From: Tiliqua scincoides
Taxonomy: Eukaryota; Chordata; Lepidosauria; Squamata; Scincidae
Reading direction: 5' to 3'
DNA length: 64,000 nt
NCBI RefSeq assembly: GCF_035046505.1
Contig: NC_089822.1
Coordinates: forward strand, 113,291,307-113,355,306
The notes below the pieces were generated by a model. It was not told the origin of the DNA. It was given only the letters and a program-made list of their open reading frames with translations, and searched no databases. Of the stretch, positions 1-15,160 are shown piece after piece (the first letter of the stretch is position 1; each line of letters opens with the position of its first letter). A program made the translations under genes and the position numbers.

Positions 1-455
1 ACTGCTGCTTCCCGTGTTGTGCCGACGCCGTATGGCGAAGTTGGAGTGTCCTCTCCAGTGCGCGAAGCCTGGGTAAAGAAGGTATGGAGGATAGGCTGTT
101 ACCCATGCAGCAAATCCCCCCTCTACACGTCGCTGGAATGGTCCAATGGAAAGGCAGAAGCCAATACGGTTGGTTCCAGCGGCGTCGCAGGAGTTGCCAG
201 AACGTGACTGTGTTCAGCCATGAACTGCCTAAGGGACTCCGGCTCCTGATTTTGCCTCGAGGTTGACTCCTGAAGCCTTTTCCAGAACTGGATGTAGCCA
301 CAAGGCAGTGGAGGTTTGAGGTCAGAGTTTCCTTCTCTTAGATGAGCTGCCTTCCTAGGCTGACGAGTCCCATCTACCCGGTGGCTGTTTAGTCGCCTCT
401 TACGACAAGTACAGCCAAACTGAGGGCCTATTCTTAGCCCCCAGCCCCCAGGGGA
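1..455 (+). repeat. Unclassified interspersed repeat (family X), cut by window edge
   Basis: A stretch that is CG-rich for this window. Bases 149-382 recur in reverse complement at about 10441-10677, where they are fused to a LINE fragment. No coding function is recognised and the short open frames here look incidental. The left end is outside the window, so the true length is unknown. It may be part of a LINE or a non-autonomous retroelement; I could not assign a class. Confidence 0.6.
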
Positions 456-737
456 AAATTACTAAATTAGTAATTAGTAATTACCTTAAGTAATTAGTAA
501 TTACCTTTAGTAATTACTCTGAGTACCTTTAGTAATAAAAGTTGGATTTGGTAGTTCTGTCCTGAACAACCCCACTCCCTCTTTCCCCTTCCCAGTGTGT
601 AGTTGCAAACTATAAAATTGGAATTCAGAGTAGGTTAGCTCTCTGCTCTGACATGTATGGGCTTGTTTTAAAGGCAACAGACCTTATTTCTGACGCTTTT
701 CAGCAGATCTTCACAGAAATTTCACGTGGGTGACATA
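456..737. other. AT-rich spacer, no feature seen
   Basis: Begins with several tandem variants of a TAATTAGTAATTAC-like unit (about 460-535), then ordinary AT-rich DNA. No exon or recognisable repeat seen. Confidence 0.4.
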
Positions 738-884
738 GGGCACAATCCTAACCCCTTATGTCAGCGCTTCCCAGCACTGGGCAATGCAGCTCCTAGGTAA
801 GGAAACAAACATTCCCTTACTTTGAGGAGGCCTCCGTGAGTGACACCCATTTGCAGGATGCAGCACATGTCCCATTGGTACCAC

Positions 885-2354
885 CAGTGCTTTTTTTGTA
901 GGAAAAAAAAAAGGTGCAGGAACTCACAACTTGTTAATCATTTATTTATTTATTTATTTTTAAACCATTTTTTAATTGGAGAAATAAAATATTTTTATGT
1001 GCTTCCCCCCTAAAGATGAACTTTCTTCTGAGTAGACATGCATAGGATTGGGCTGTCAATCTCCACATCCCGTTCCCCCTAGGTACTTTTTCTACACATG
1101 GGGAAAAATACTGTACAGGTGCACTTGTAGAGTGTAGTATGTAGTGTGGCACTACTTTGAGGAGAGGAAGCAGTGAATGGCTTCCGAAAAATGGCTTACA
1201 TGAGTTCCATGTAGTAAAATTACTCTAAGCAACTGTGGGAGTAAGAACAAAAAAGGAATTCTTACATGAGAGGGGTCCTTAGGTGCACATAGAAACAGCT
1301 ACGTTTGCAAACAAGCAATTAAATATGGTTTAATTCAGGTATCAGAATACTCTGTGTGTTTGGGAAGGCGCTTGGCATGCAATTGTATGTTCTCTGTTGC
1401 CCTGAGCAGCTGCTGTGCATTGCTGGAGAGGAGCTGCAAATGCTGGCTGGTGGAGGGCATGCTGGTGGGGGAAGGATGAGGAGGATCTCCGGCAAGGCTG
1501 GACAGCACGTTGTACACACTTAGAATCCCTTTTCACCTGCCCTTAGCATGTGAAAACAGGTGCAGATATATATCTCTGCCAGGATTAAGAGCCCAATCCT
1601 AGGTATGTCTACTCTGAAGTAAGTCTCATTCTAGTCAATGGAGCTTACTCCCAGGAAAGTGCCTAGGATTGCAGCCTAAGAGCCCAATCCTATGCATGTC
1701 TACTCAGAAGTCCACTTTAGTGAATGGGGCTTACTTTGGATAGGATGGCAGCCTTAGAGTCCAATACAGGACTGTCTACTCAGAAGTCAGTCCCATTAGA
1801 GTCAATGGGGCTTCCTCCCAGGAAAGTGTGGAGAGGACTGCAGCCTCAGAGCCAAAGCCTATGGCTGTCTACTCAGAAGTCAGTCCCAGTAGAGGCAGTG
1901 GGGCTTCCTCCCAGGAAAGTGTGGAGAGGACTGCAGCCTCAGAGCCCTTCCTCTGCCTGTCTACTCAGGCTGCAAGGCTATGACACTTTCCCGGGAGTAA
2001 GCCCCATTGAACACAATAGAACTTACTTCTGAGTAGACATGCATAGGCTTGGGCTCTCAGGCTGCAAGGCTATGCACCCTTTCCCAGGAGCAAGCCCCAT
2101 TGAGCACAATGAGACTTACTTCTGAGTAGACACGCCTAGGCTCGTGCTGCAGATTGGCACGAGGGCTGCACCAGCCAGCTTCCTTCCCCTCCTCCTCCGC
2201 CAAGCCAGTACCTGGGCGTTCTGTGGATGCTGCAGCCCATCTCCCTGGCTGGCTGGCCGTCCTCCTCCTTGGCGGCGGTGCGTGTCCCCCGCGCCCTCCA
2301 CCGGCTTGGAAGCTGCGTGGGGTCGTTGTGCGGTCAGGCAGGGGCCAGGCCCTG
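885..2354. mobile_element. hAT-type element inserted in a family A element
   Basis: Flanked by a perfect 8-bp duplication GGTACCAC (877-884 and 2355-2362), the hallmark of hAT insertion. It begins CAGTGCTTTTTTTGTAGG and ends CCAGGCCCTG. The terminal repeat match is weak, so the right part may be rearranged or later inserted. It carries a tandem cluster of family B elements at 1589-2145. No intact transposase was seen. Confidence 0.7.
1589..2145. repeat. Cluster of about six family B elements, direct then inverted
   Basis: Units of about 88-92 bp with the core GTCTACTCAGAAG, starting near 1589, 1680, 1757, 1848 and 1941, followed by units in the opposite orientation ending with ACTTCTGAGTAGACATGC. 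The first unit (1589-1676) is flanked by TAA on both sides. The repetition produces an open frame at 1724-2032 with an internally repeated peptide, which is an artefact of the array and not a gene. Confidence 0.75.
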
Positions 2355-2409
2355 GGTACCACTATGCCAGTGCTGGAAAGCACTGACATAAGGGGTTAGG
2401 ATTGTGCCC

Positions 2410-3287
2410 GTAGTGACTCTTTGAAGTTTTTTATTAAACTTAATAAGCCTAAATGTGGAGTGGTGAGAGTCTGGAATTTATAAAGAATTTTGTTTTTACT
2501 AAATGTGATAAGGAATAACATTACCTTTGTGCGTTTGGGATAATAGAAAAAGAATGGAATAATACTTCAGCTCTTAAAAATTCATATGACATCCCCAACC
2601 CTCATGCAGCCTGGGACAGCAGTTGAATCTTTTGTTCTGGGCTAGAATAGACAGTGCCTATGAGATTCATGCTTGATAATGATCTCTGTTTGCTCATCGT
2701 GCCCTGTGTATTGTCTCCCACACATAGCAATAGCATTACTATAATTTTTTTTTTATTCAAACCATTTGCCATTTCTTAGTAGTTTTTCCCATAGATTTGT
2801 AGGGTAAGCCAGTCAATTATCTCCATATTGCTGAATCTGACTTGTCAATGGTTTGTCAAATCTACCTCATGCACTCAGGGTATTCTGGCTCCCAGTGTTT
2901 AAAGCACTGTGCTACACCAGCTATACTACTTCATCCCTTATCCAAGTACTCAGATGAAGCTGTTTTGATACATAGACTGTTCACATGTGTTTATTGTTTG
3001 TTTTGAACATATGGATTTTCTCAGTTTTCCCATATTGACAATATAAAAGTTGGTACTCTGACTCTTGACAAGACGTTGGTAATAGGAGAAGTTGGAGCAG
3101 GAGCCATCCAAAAATGTCCAGTCTGCATTTACTAAGACATCAGAAAACTTGGCCAGGGTACTGATTTGCATTTTAGGACAGGAGCTGCCCCTCCCCACAA
3201 ACATCAGTACAATACATGTACAAGTTGACTTGCACCCAAGATTATGTTGATAAAAGCATTTTCAAAGTACTGTGATTTTTTTTCCAG
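2410..3287. other. Probable FDX2 intron 1, no exon recognised
   Basis: Single-copy-looking DNA upstream of the first recognised FDX2 exon. I searched it for a transit-peptide exon and saw none. A poly-T run lies near 2743. Confidence 0.5.
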
Positions 3288-8717
<5,430 letters not shown>

Positions 8718-9365
8718 AGACAATGAAGCTAAGAGCTGGACCAATCTGCAAAGGGAGGATGGCTCGAGTCTGTAGAGCAGACTTCAGAGAGCCAAGCAGG
8801 AGTGGGGTTGAAACAGACATATGTTGGTGAGTAAGAGGATGGTGTTGCGGAAGGTATTTTGAATCAACCAGTTCAGGCCATGCAAGAAGAGAAGCAAGTT
8901 CCAAGTTTCCTGCAAGTGTCAGCTTCCATAAGGCATAGCCTCATTCATGGTAAAGGGAGTATGCTGGAAGACCCACCATCTCCTCCCCAAGCCCCTTGGG
9001 CAACGAATGGGGGATGATTCAAGCACTTAAGGGAGGTACTGCAATCAACAGCTGCAATCTTGTAGAGAAATATAAAGCTATACATAGCAAGCATGGACTG
9101 CATAGAGGGGGAGAGGAAAAACCTACAAGTTATTTGCACATGTATGTTGGTTGTATTCGTTCTAGCTTTGTTTTCCTTTCCACTCATTGTACAAGTAGTA
9201 GTTTTGTTAATTTTGGGGGCCTTTACATTTCTCTTTTGCCATTTGAGTGTGGAAACATGGATTGGAAATGTCTGTTTCTGTTGCAATTTGTGCTATCAAC
9301 CTAGTCTGTGTGGAAGAGGTTCACGTGCCCCATGTGGTTTTGTCAATAAATGTTATTGTTAAAAA
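8718..9365 (+). other. FDX2: FDX2 3' UTR with AATAAA at 9345-9350
   Basis: Follows the stop codon without recognisable repeats. The AATAAA signal at 9345-9350 is the first good one after the stop, so cleavage is expected about 15 bases downstream. The end is inferred. Confidence 0.7.
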
Positions 9366-9603
9366 CAGGCTACTGTTTATTTTTCCCTCATACAAAATAG
9401 TTTGATGTAGAATGCAGGGAAAAGTCTCCAGCAGAAGGAAACCAACAACTTGATACTGACCAGGGCTATGTATTGTGAGAAAAGAAAAACGTGATGTTTA
9501 GCTTCAGAGCTTTAAAAAAGAAAAAAAAAGTTGTCCAGCTCAGGGTGCAAAAGGCCACTATCTATCCCAGAAACCAAATAAAATAAATTCCTTACATTGT
9601 ATT
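9366..9603. other. Intergenic, no feature seen
   Basis: AT-rich spacer between the FDX2 3' end and a LINE insertion. Confidence 0.4.
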
Positions 9604-10391
9604 GGCAACCTTCAGTATCGAAAGACTATGGTATCGCGCTCTGAAAGGTGGTTCTGGCACAGCGTCTAGTGTGGCTGAAAAGGCCAATCCGGGAGTGACA
9701 ATCCCTTCCACACCAGGAGCAAGTGCAGTCTGTCCCTGGTCTGTCTCCCTGGCTATGGGCCTTCCTTCTTTGCCTCTTAGCCTCAGACTGTTGGCAAAGT
9801 GTCTCTTCAAACTGGGAAAGGCCATGCTGCACAGCCTGCCTCCAAGCGGGCCGCTCAGAGGCCAGGGTTTCCCACTTGTTGAGGTCCATTCCTAAAGCCT
9901 TCAGATCCCTCTTGCAGATGTCCTTGTATCGCAGCTGTGGTCTACCTGTAGGGTGCTTTCCTTGCACGAGTTCTCCATAGAGGAGATCCTTTGGGATCCG
10001 GCCATCATCCATTCTCACGACATGACCAAGCCAACGCAGGCATCTCTGTTTCAGCAGTGAATACATGCTAGGGATTCCAGCACGTTCCAGGACTGTGTTG
10101 TTTGGAACTTTGTCCTGACAGGTGATGCCGAGGATGCGTCAGAGGCAGCGCATGTGGAAAGCGCTCAGTTTCCTCTCCTGTTGTGAGTGAAGAGTCCATG
10201 ACTCGCTGCAGTACAGAAGTGTACTCAGGACGCAAGCTCTGTAGACCTGGATTTTGGTATGTTCCGTCAGCTTCTTGTTGGACCAGACTCTCTTTGTATC
10301 GAGAGAAAGAGTGTCGGAGATCGTTGAGCCAAGGTACACAAAGTCATGGACAACCTCCAGTTCATGCTCAGAGATTGTAATGCAGGGAGGA
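9604..10391 (-). mobile_element. LINE (family L), 5'-truncated copy 1
   Basis: Antisense copy of the same LINE as 40534-42195. It shares the 3' terminus (GGCAACCTTCAG on +), the C-terminal reverse transcriptase region ([20 protein letters not shown]) and a Cys/His-rich C-terminus ([19 protein letters not shown]). Relative to that copy it lacks about 51 bp in frame (residues [17 protein letters not shown]) and has small indels that break the frame near 10066-10139. The LINE clade is not assigned. Confidence 0.85.
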
Positions 10392-10680
10392 GATTGCAAG
10401 CAGGGAGGAGGCAAACGGAAGTATTGCTCTCCCTTGCAATACCGGGTAGATGGGACTCGTCAGCCTAGGAAGGCAGCTCATCTAAGAGAAGGAAACTCTG
10501 ACCTCAAACCTCCACTGCCTTGTGGCTACATCCAGTTGTGGAAAAGGCTTCAGGAGTCAACCTCGAGGCAAAATCAGGGGCCGGAGTCCCTTAGGCAGTT
10601 CATGGCTGAACACAGTCACGTTCTGGCAACTCCTGCGACGCCGCTGGAACCAACCGTATTGGCTTCTGCCTTTCCTTACA
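10392..10680 (-). repeat. Family X fragment fused to the LINE copy
   Basis: Bases 10441-10677 are the reverse complement of 149-382. Bases 10392-10440 are a junction with a partial duplication of the CCTCCCTGC motif. In the LINE sense direction, X lies directly upstream of mid-RT sequence, so this is either a chimeric insertion or an internally deleted longer element. Confidence 0.7.
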
Positions 10681-11120
10681 TTAACTTTCAGTGAAATTGT
10701 CACTCACCCTTTTTTAACTTAACCCTGAATCCCAAAAGCCAATCAAAACTGATAAGTCTGCCCATGCTTCCAAACAGATGCCCAGCTGTACACTTTGGCA
10801 AGTGTCCTGGAAAGGAATGAATTCTTGATCAGGAATGGGGCAGTTGTAAACCACAAGAAACAACTACTTTTACATGCTATCTAGCACTGAGGAGCAGCCC
10901 CTTGGCAGTGGAGAAGTCAAAGTGAGCAGCATTTCAAGGTGCATTGAGACAAAGCTGGGATTAGAATCATCGAAAACTAAACTTCTATGAACATCTCCTC
11001 TGAGATGAATGTGATTTCACTGACACAGTGGGAAATGGTTTCAACTTGGAAGTAAGTCCGATAATGGGATAATGGTACTGATGAATTGGATTGAATTACC
11101 CAGCCTTATATTTTACTGAC
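10681..11120. other. Intergenic, nothing recognised
   Basis: No exon or known repeat seen. Confidence 0.4.
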
Positions 11121-11124
11121 TTTA

Positions 11125-11552
11125 CAGCCCAATCTTATGGTGCATTGGTGCCCAGAAGAACGGCAGCACTGATATGGCCGCTGCTGTATACTACAGATGC
11201 CTAGGCAGTCGCTGTTTTTGCTCCCTTACCCCAGCTAGAACACTATTCAGTGGGAGCAGACAGAGAAAGCACAGAATATGGCAGCAGGCTCTGCTGCCAT
11301 TTCCATCCCCCTTCTGGGCCTGATCCTCATCTCCTTCCTATTTCTGGCCACTCCCACCTGCAAAAGCCACACAGATGGTTAAACATATTACGGGCCACTC
11401 CCCATGTTGTTCTCATGGCACTGAGGCCCAGTGTCAACTGATGCTAGCCCAGTGCCAGCGCTCCCTCCTCCCTGGATCTCAGCGACAGCCAGAGCCAGCG
11501 GTATGCATGTACTGCCAGTGCTCTGGCCCATAGGATTGGGCCCTCAATGGAC
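11125..11552. repeat. Family A-like element
   Basis: Begins CAGCCCAATCTTATGG and ends CCATAGGATTGGGCCC, an inverted repeat pair of the CCAATCCTA type. The interior is GC-rich and diverged from the other family A copies. Confidence 0.55.
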
Positions 11553-12325
11553 TGGTTCAAGTTGCAAGCTCCTTTGGAGGGTCAGGAACCTGTCAATTGC
11601 ATGTGTTACTACATAAAGAGCTATATACACTGATAGCGTTCTAAGTGGAAACCTGTGAAAATTCAGGAGGAAAGGACCCTCTTTCTGTCCAATTCCTCAT
11701 CCATTCAGGATCCTCTTCACTACAGGAGGGCAGCAGGTTTTTGTTTTTTTGCTACATTTTTACAAAAGTCACATGGCACTAAAAATGTTGCTTATTTAGC
11801 ATGTTATACCCCACCCCCCAGGATTCTGGCAAATAGTTTCAAGGTGACCTAGCAACAGAAAATTAAATACCGTTTTTACAAGAAAACAATATGCTATAAC
11901 CACACTCATATGAGTGGTTAATATGGAAAAAAAATTGGACTACTGTGGACTAGTTAATTTAGGCATTTTGCCTTGGCAAAGAAAAGGCAGGGTCTAATTT
12001 CTGAATAAATAGTTCTATGAATGAGAAAGGAAAAGGATAATGAAAGAATAGGGCAGTAACCCTCTTATATTGAGCTTTATGCAATTATGAAGTAAACATG
12101 CATAGCTCAAAGTTATACAGTGCAGAATTTAGGCTGAGTTTTCAGCAAGGCTCAGCCTGAGACATTGTTTAAAAAGCCAGCATATTAGGGGCTGCCTAGT
12201 TAATAATACTTTATTTTTTTATCCTCACAAGCCTGCAAAATATGTTTGACTGAAAGCTTCACAGTTGAATGGGGACTTAAGCCTTACCTCCTTGCACCCA
12301 AACCCAGTACTCTATACTCCAGACT
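11553..12325. other. Intergenic, nothing recognised
   Basis: AT-rich; only incidental open frames. Confidence 0.4.
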
Positions 12326-12326
12326 A

Positions 12327-12540
12327 GAGGTCTCCAAACTGGAAACCGCTGTGTCCCAAAAAAAGCCCTCCCCATCCTGAGTGGCACTTAGTGTTCTACC
12401 GTGGTGCTGCGTTTCTTTCAAGCTGATTTGGGTCCAAGGGTACAGAATAATAAGCGCCAATCATGGGGAGGGGGACTTTTTCCAATCCCCAAATCCAGCC
12501 CCCAGGCTAGGGTTTGGAGAGCCCTGCAACTGTACGAAAC
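12327..12540. repeat. hAT-like non-autonomous element (family with 44655-44872)
   Basis: Starts near AGGTCTCCAAACTGG and ends near TTTGGAGAGCCCTG, with central GTGGTGCTGCGTTTCTTTCA shared with the copy at 44655-44872. The CCAAAC inverted ends are typical of hAT elements. Target duplication not resolved. Confidence 0.6.
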
Positions 12541-13034
12541 TGACAACTCTAAAATGTGTGAAATGCTCAAGAGTGCCTCAAAGCATGTGCAGAATGCCTT
12601 TCCTTCTCAACAATCAGCTTCCACACAACTGGACTAGAAAGAAGAGCATCTCCAAATCCATTTGTGCCCTTATCCAGACATCCAGATTATTTCAAAATCC
12701 AGACATTTTTGTCTAAGTCTTTTTTCTTTAGTGTGAACACTAGGTGGTCTTGTGCTCATTCCCACATACAGTGTTGGTAAGTTCTCTACTCTGTGGTGTG
12801 TACCTGTACAGACATTGCTGAGAAATGTCAAACAGGCCAGCAGACATCCATATGGGCAACAGTGAAAAGAGCATTTCTCATTATATTTATGCAATTATTC
12901 CAAAATCCAGACACCTTCCTGTCCCAAGCAGTCCAGATAAAGAATAATCAACCTGTAATTCATTTTAGAAACTTAGTACAAGTACCGGCCAAACAGGCAC
13001 TCTTGGGGAGTCTCAAACCAGTTAAGCAACAGGC
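12541..13034. other. Intergenic
   Basis: Two CCAGACAT-rich stretches (around 12675-12710 and 12895-12940) suggest a degraded inverted-repeat element. No gene seen. Confidence 0.35.
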
Positions 13035-13313
13035 TCAGGGCATGGTACTCAGGATTACAGGCAGGTCAGGAAAATCAAGGTTGCTGTGCAAGTTAGGGGC
13101 TAGAAAAACAAGCACTGGTTCATCCAGCAGCCAGGGAAAGCTCTCAAGCAGGGTATGAATGTCAATGCCATCATCAGCCATTTGCTCCAGCAGCTGGTTA
13201 AGCAGCCCAAAGTAAGCTGCCTCTGCATATGGCAGTGCCACATCATGACCGATAACGGAGCACTCTCTCCTTGTCCAGCTCTCTCTTACAGTCACCCTTG
13301 ATAAGCCAAGCAC
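13035..13313 (-). pseudogene. Protein-like tract of unknown origin, possibly a pseudogene
   Basis: An antisense frame ends at a stop near 13035 and encodes a well-composed segment, including GHDVALPYAEAAYFGLL and LLESFPWLLDEPVLVFLAP. Neighbouring protein-like text occurs in other frames upstream (for example MPDWSGLQNYLRRACALA near 13365-13420), as expected of a frameshifted coding sequence. I do not recognise the parent protein. No splice sites or poly-A tail settle whether it is a retrocopy, a decayed gene or chance. A hAT element (13449-13789) interrupts the region upstream. Confidence 0.35.
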
Positions 13314-13448
13314 ATGGAAGAACTTCTTTCAGGCCCAGTGTTCTCTTTGGCAAGAGCACAGGCTCTCCGCAAATAATTCTGAAGACCAGACCAGTCAGGC
13401 ATTGTGAACCCTAAAAAGAACTCTGGAACAGAAGACAAGGCATTAGGC

Positions 13449-13789
13449 CAGGGGTGTCAAACATAAGGCCCAGGGGCCGGATGCGGCCCACAGAAGCTTT
13501 TCATACGACCCTCAGGCTTTCAGCTGCTGAGTAGTGCTGAGGTGTTACTGCTGAAAGGGCAGCCTACATGAAAATTGGGCTCTCCCATTTCTTGAAATAT
13601 GATCAAGATTCATATATTTTCTCTTTTGTTATTTGCAGCTAATGAGTGAGAAAAGTGAGAAAAAGTGTTTATTTTTGGTTATGACCAGTTTAATGACATT
13701 ACTTCTCACCTAATGACATCACTTCCAGCCCTCAGCGGGCATCATGAATGCTATGTGGCCCTTTGTATGAAATGAGTTTGACACCTCTG
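13449..13789. mobile_element. hAT-type non-autonomous element
   Basis: Termini CAGGGGTGTCAAAC and GTTTGACACCTCTG form an inverted repeat. Flanks CATTAGGC (13441-13448) and CATTTGGC (13790-13797) are an 8-bp duplication with one mismatch. Length 341 bp; the same termini occur at 50717-51377. Confidence 0.85.
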
Positions 13790-14132
13790 CATTTGGCAGC
13801 CTCATGCACCAGGAGTGGGAAGGCAGGAACTCCAAGAGGAATTTTATCAGGGGGTACAAAGTTTCTTTTGGCCCCTTTGCAAAGAGGGAAGGGTGAAACA
13901 GAGCAAGGGGTGGTGGTGGTGGACAAGCAGAATGGGGGCAGGGGGGCAAAACACAGTAGGGGGTTGGGTGGAGACAGCTGGAAAAGTCTTTGGAGCCCAG
14001 CTCTACCCACCCATGTCCATGTGGCATTGGCAACTAGATGGAGTAATATGGAAACACAAACACACTCCCAAGTCTCTCTAAAATCTTTTAAATATAGAAA
14101 ACCATTGCAGAAAATTAGAACCATCGTATTTA
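13790..14132. other. Intergenic, nothing firm
   Basis: Open frames on both strands, none recognised. It may be continuous with the protein-like tract at 13035-13440. Confidence 0.3.
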
Positions 14133-14287
14133 GGCTGCAATCCTAACCCACTTTCCAGCACTGACATAAGGGCAATGCAGCTCCAAGGTAAGGGAACAAA
14201 CACTGCCTTACCTTGAGGAGGCCTCCATGACTGCCCCCTCAACTGCACAGCTATGCCAGTGCTGGAAAGTGGGTTAGGATTGGGCCC
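14133..14287. mobile_element. Family A element with TTA duplication
   Basis: Ends GGCTGCAATCCTAACCCA and GGGTTAGGATTGGGCCC, flanked by TTA at 14130-14132 and 14288-14290. The near-palindromic body carries AGCACTGACATAAGGGCAAT. PIF/Harbinger-like by target site and terminus, inferred. Confidence 0.75.
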
Positions 14288-14695
14288 TTAGGCTCACACT
14301 AGAATGGAAAGTGTCCTGTGTGTACCAAAACTTGCTTCCGCAGAAGCTGTAGCCTTGCAGCTGTGTCCCTGAGCAGCTGTGTCCCATTCGCTCCTTCATG
14401 GTAAGCAGATCCACAAGCCCAAGAGCTACTGTAGTGGCCAGTTTCCTCCCAGATTTGACACTGTGTTAAGGAGTGTCACGTATGCATTTCTTAGCCCAGT
14501 ATATATGGCTTGCCAGTAGTTACAGCCACACACTTGTGGTAGCGTCCCCAGCATCCCATGTGGGCAGCAAGTCCAGCTGAGATCAGAAAATGCAAGATCC
14601 CAGGAGAATTTCCGGGCCCCTCTTTGGGTCCTGGGCCCTCTTTTTGGCCCTGGGTACAAATTACCCCCCTCTCCTAGGCCCTAAGGGCAGGATCC

Positions 14696-14756
14696 ATCCA
14701 TCCATCCATCCATCCATCCATCCATTCATTCATTCATTCATTCATTCATTCATTCT
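14696..14756 (+). repeat. (TCCA)n/(TTCA)n microsatellite
   Basis: About eight TCCA units followed by about eight TTCA units, roughly 250 bases upstream of the ZGLP1 start codon. Confidence 0.95.
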
Positions 14757-14999
14757 CACATCCATCTCCCCTGCCCCGCTGCGCTTCAGCTTCACCCCTC
14801 TCCTACTCGACCACCTGAAGGCTCGATCCTTCTTCTCCCTTTATGGCAGCCGGCCCTGGGCTCGCAGGTGCGTCCAATTGAGCGCCCTCGCCCAGCGGCA
14901 AGCTGCTTCTGGCCCTCCCCTGCGCACTGCCCAAGTAATCTGCTGGCGGGGGGGGAGGTTTGATTCCCCCCAACCAGCCCTGGCTGCGCGCCACTCGGC

Positions 15000-15160
15000 A
15001 TGGAGAGGATGCTGTTCGTGGACGGGCAGCCCCCGGACTTCTCCGTGCTGCAGGAACTCCTGTGCCTGCCCTGCCTGGAAGCCGAGCCCAGCAGCGGCAG
15101 CAGCCCCGCCCTCAATCCGGGTGGCGTCGGGTCAGAGGCAGCCGCCTCCAAAGGAGCCAG
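15000..15160 (+). CDS. ZGLP1: ZGLP1 exon 1 (proposed)
   Basis: ATG at 15000 opens [20 protein letters not shown] and continues to a donor GTTTGT at 15161, leaving two bases that complete an Arg codon with exon 2. It lies in the CpG island. I do not recognise this N-terminus from other species; support is frame, phase and position. Confidence 0.6.

Larger units (their letters stand above)
738..2409. mobile_element. Small inverted-repeat element (family A), split by a hAT insertion
   Basis: The left end reads GGGCACAATCCTAACC and the right end GGTTAGGATTGTGCCC, a terminal inverted repeat. The interior matches other family A copies in the window (14133-14287, 20035-20214, 63055-63227). The element is interrupted by 885-2354. 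Family A copies elsewhere carry TTA or TAA duplications, which with the GGGC ends suggests a PIF/Harbinger-like origin. This copy's flanks are too decayed to show a clean duplication. Confidence 0.65.

Noticed and set aside
1724-2032. 102-codon frame with an internally repeated peptide
   Set aside because: It is the translation of tandem family B units, not a repeat protein.
2144-2399. Possible FDX2 transit-peptide exon
   Set aside because: The sequence is GC-rich with Arg and Ala, but it lies inside the hAT insertion and lacks a donor with the right phase.
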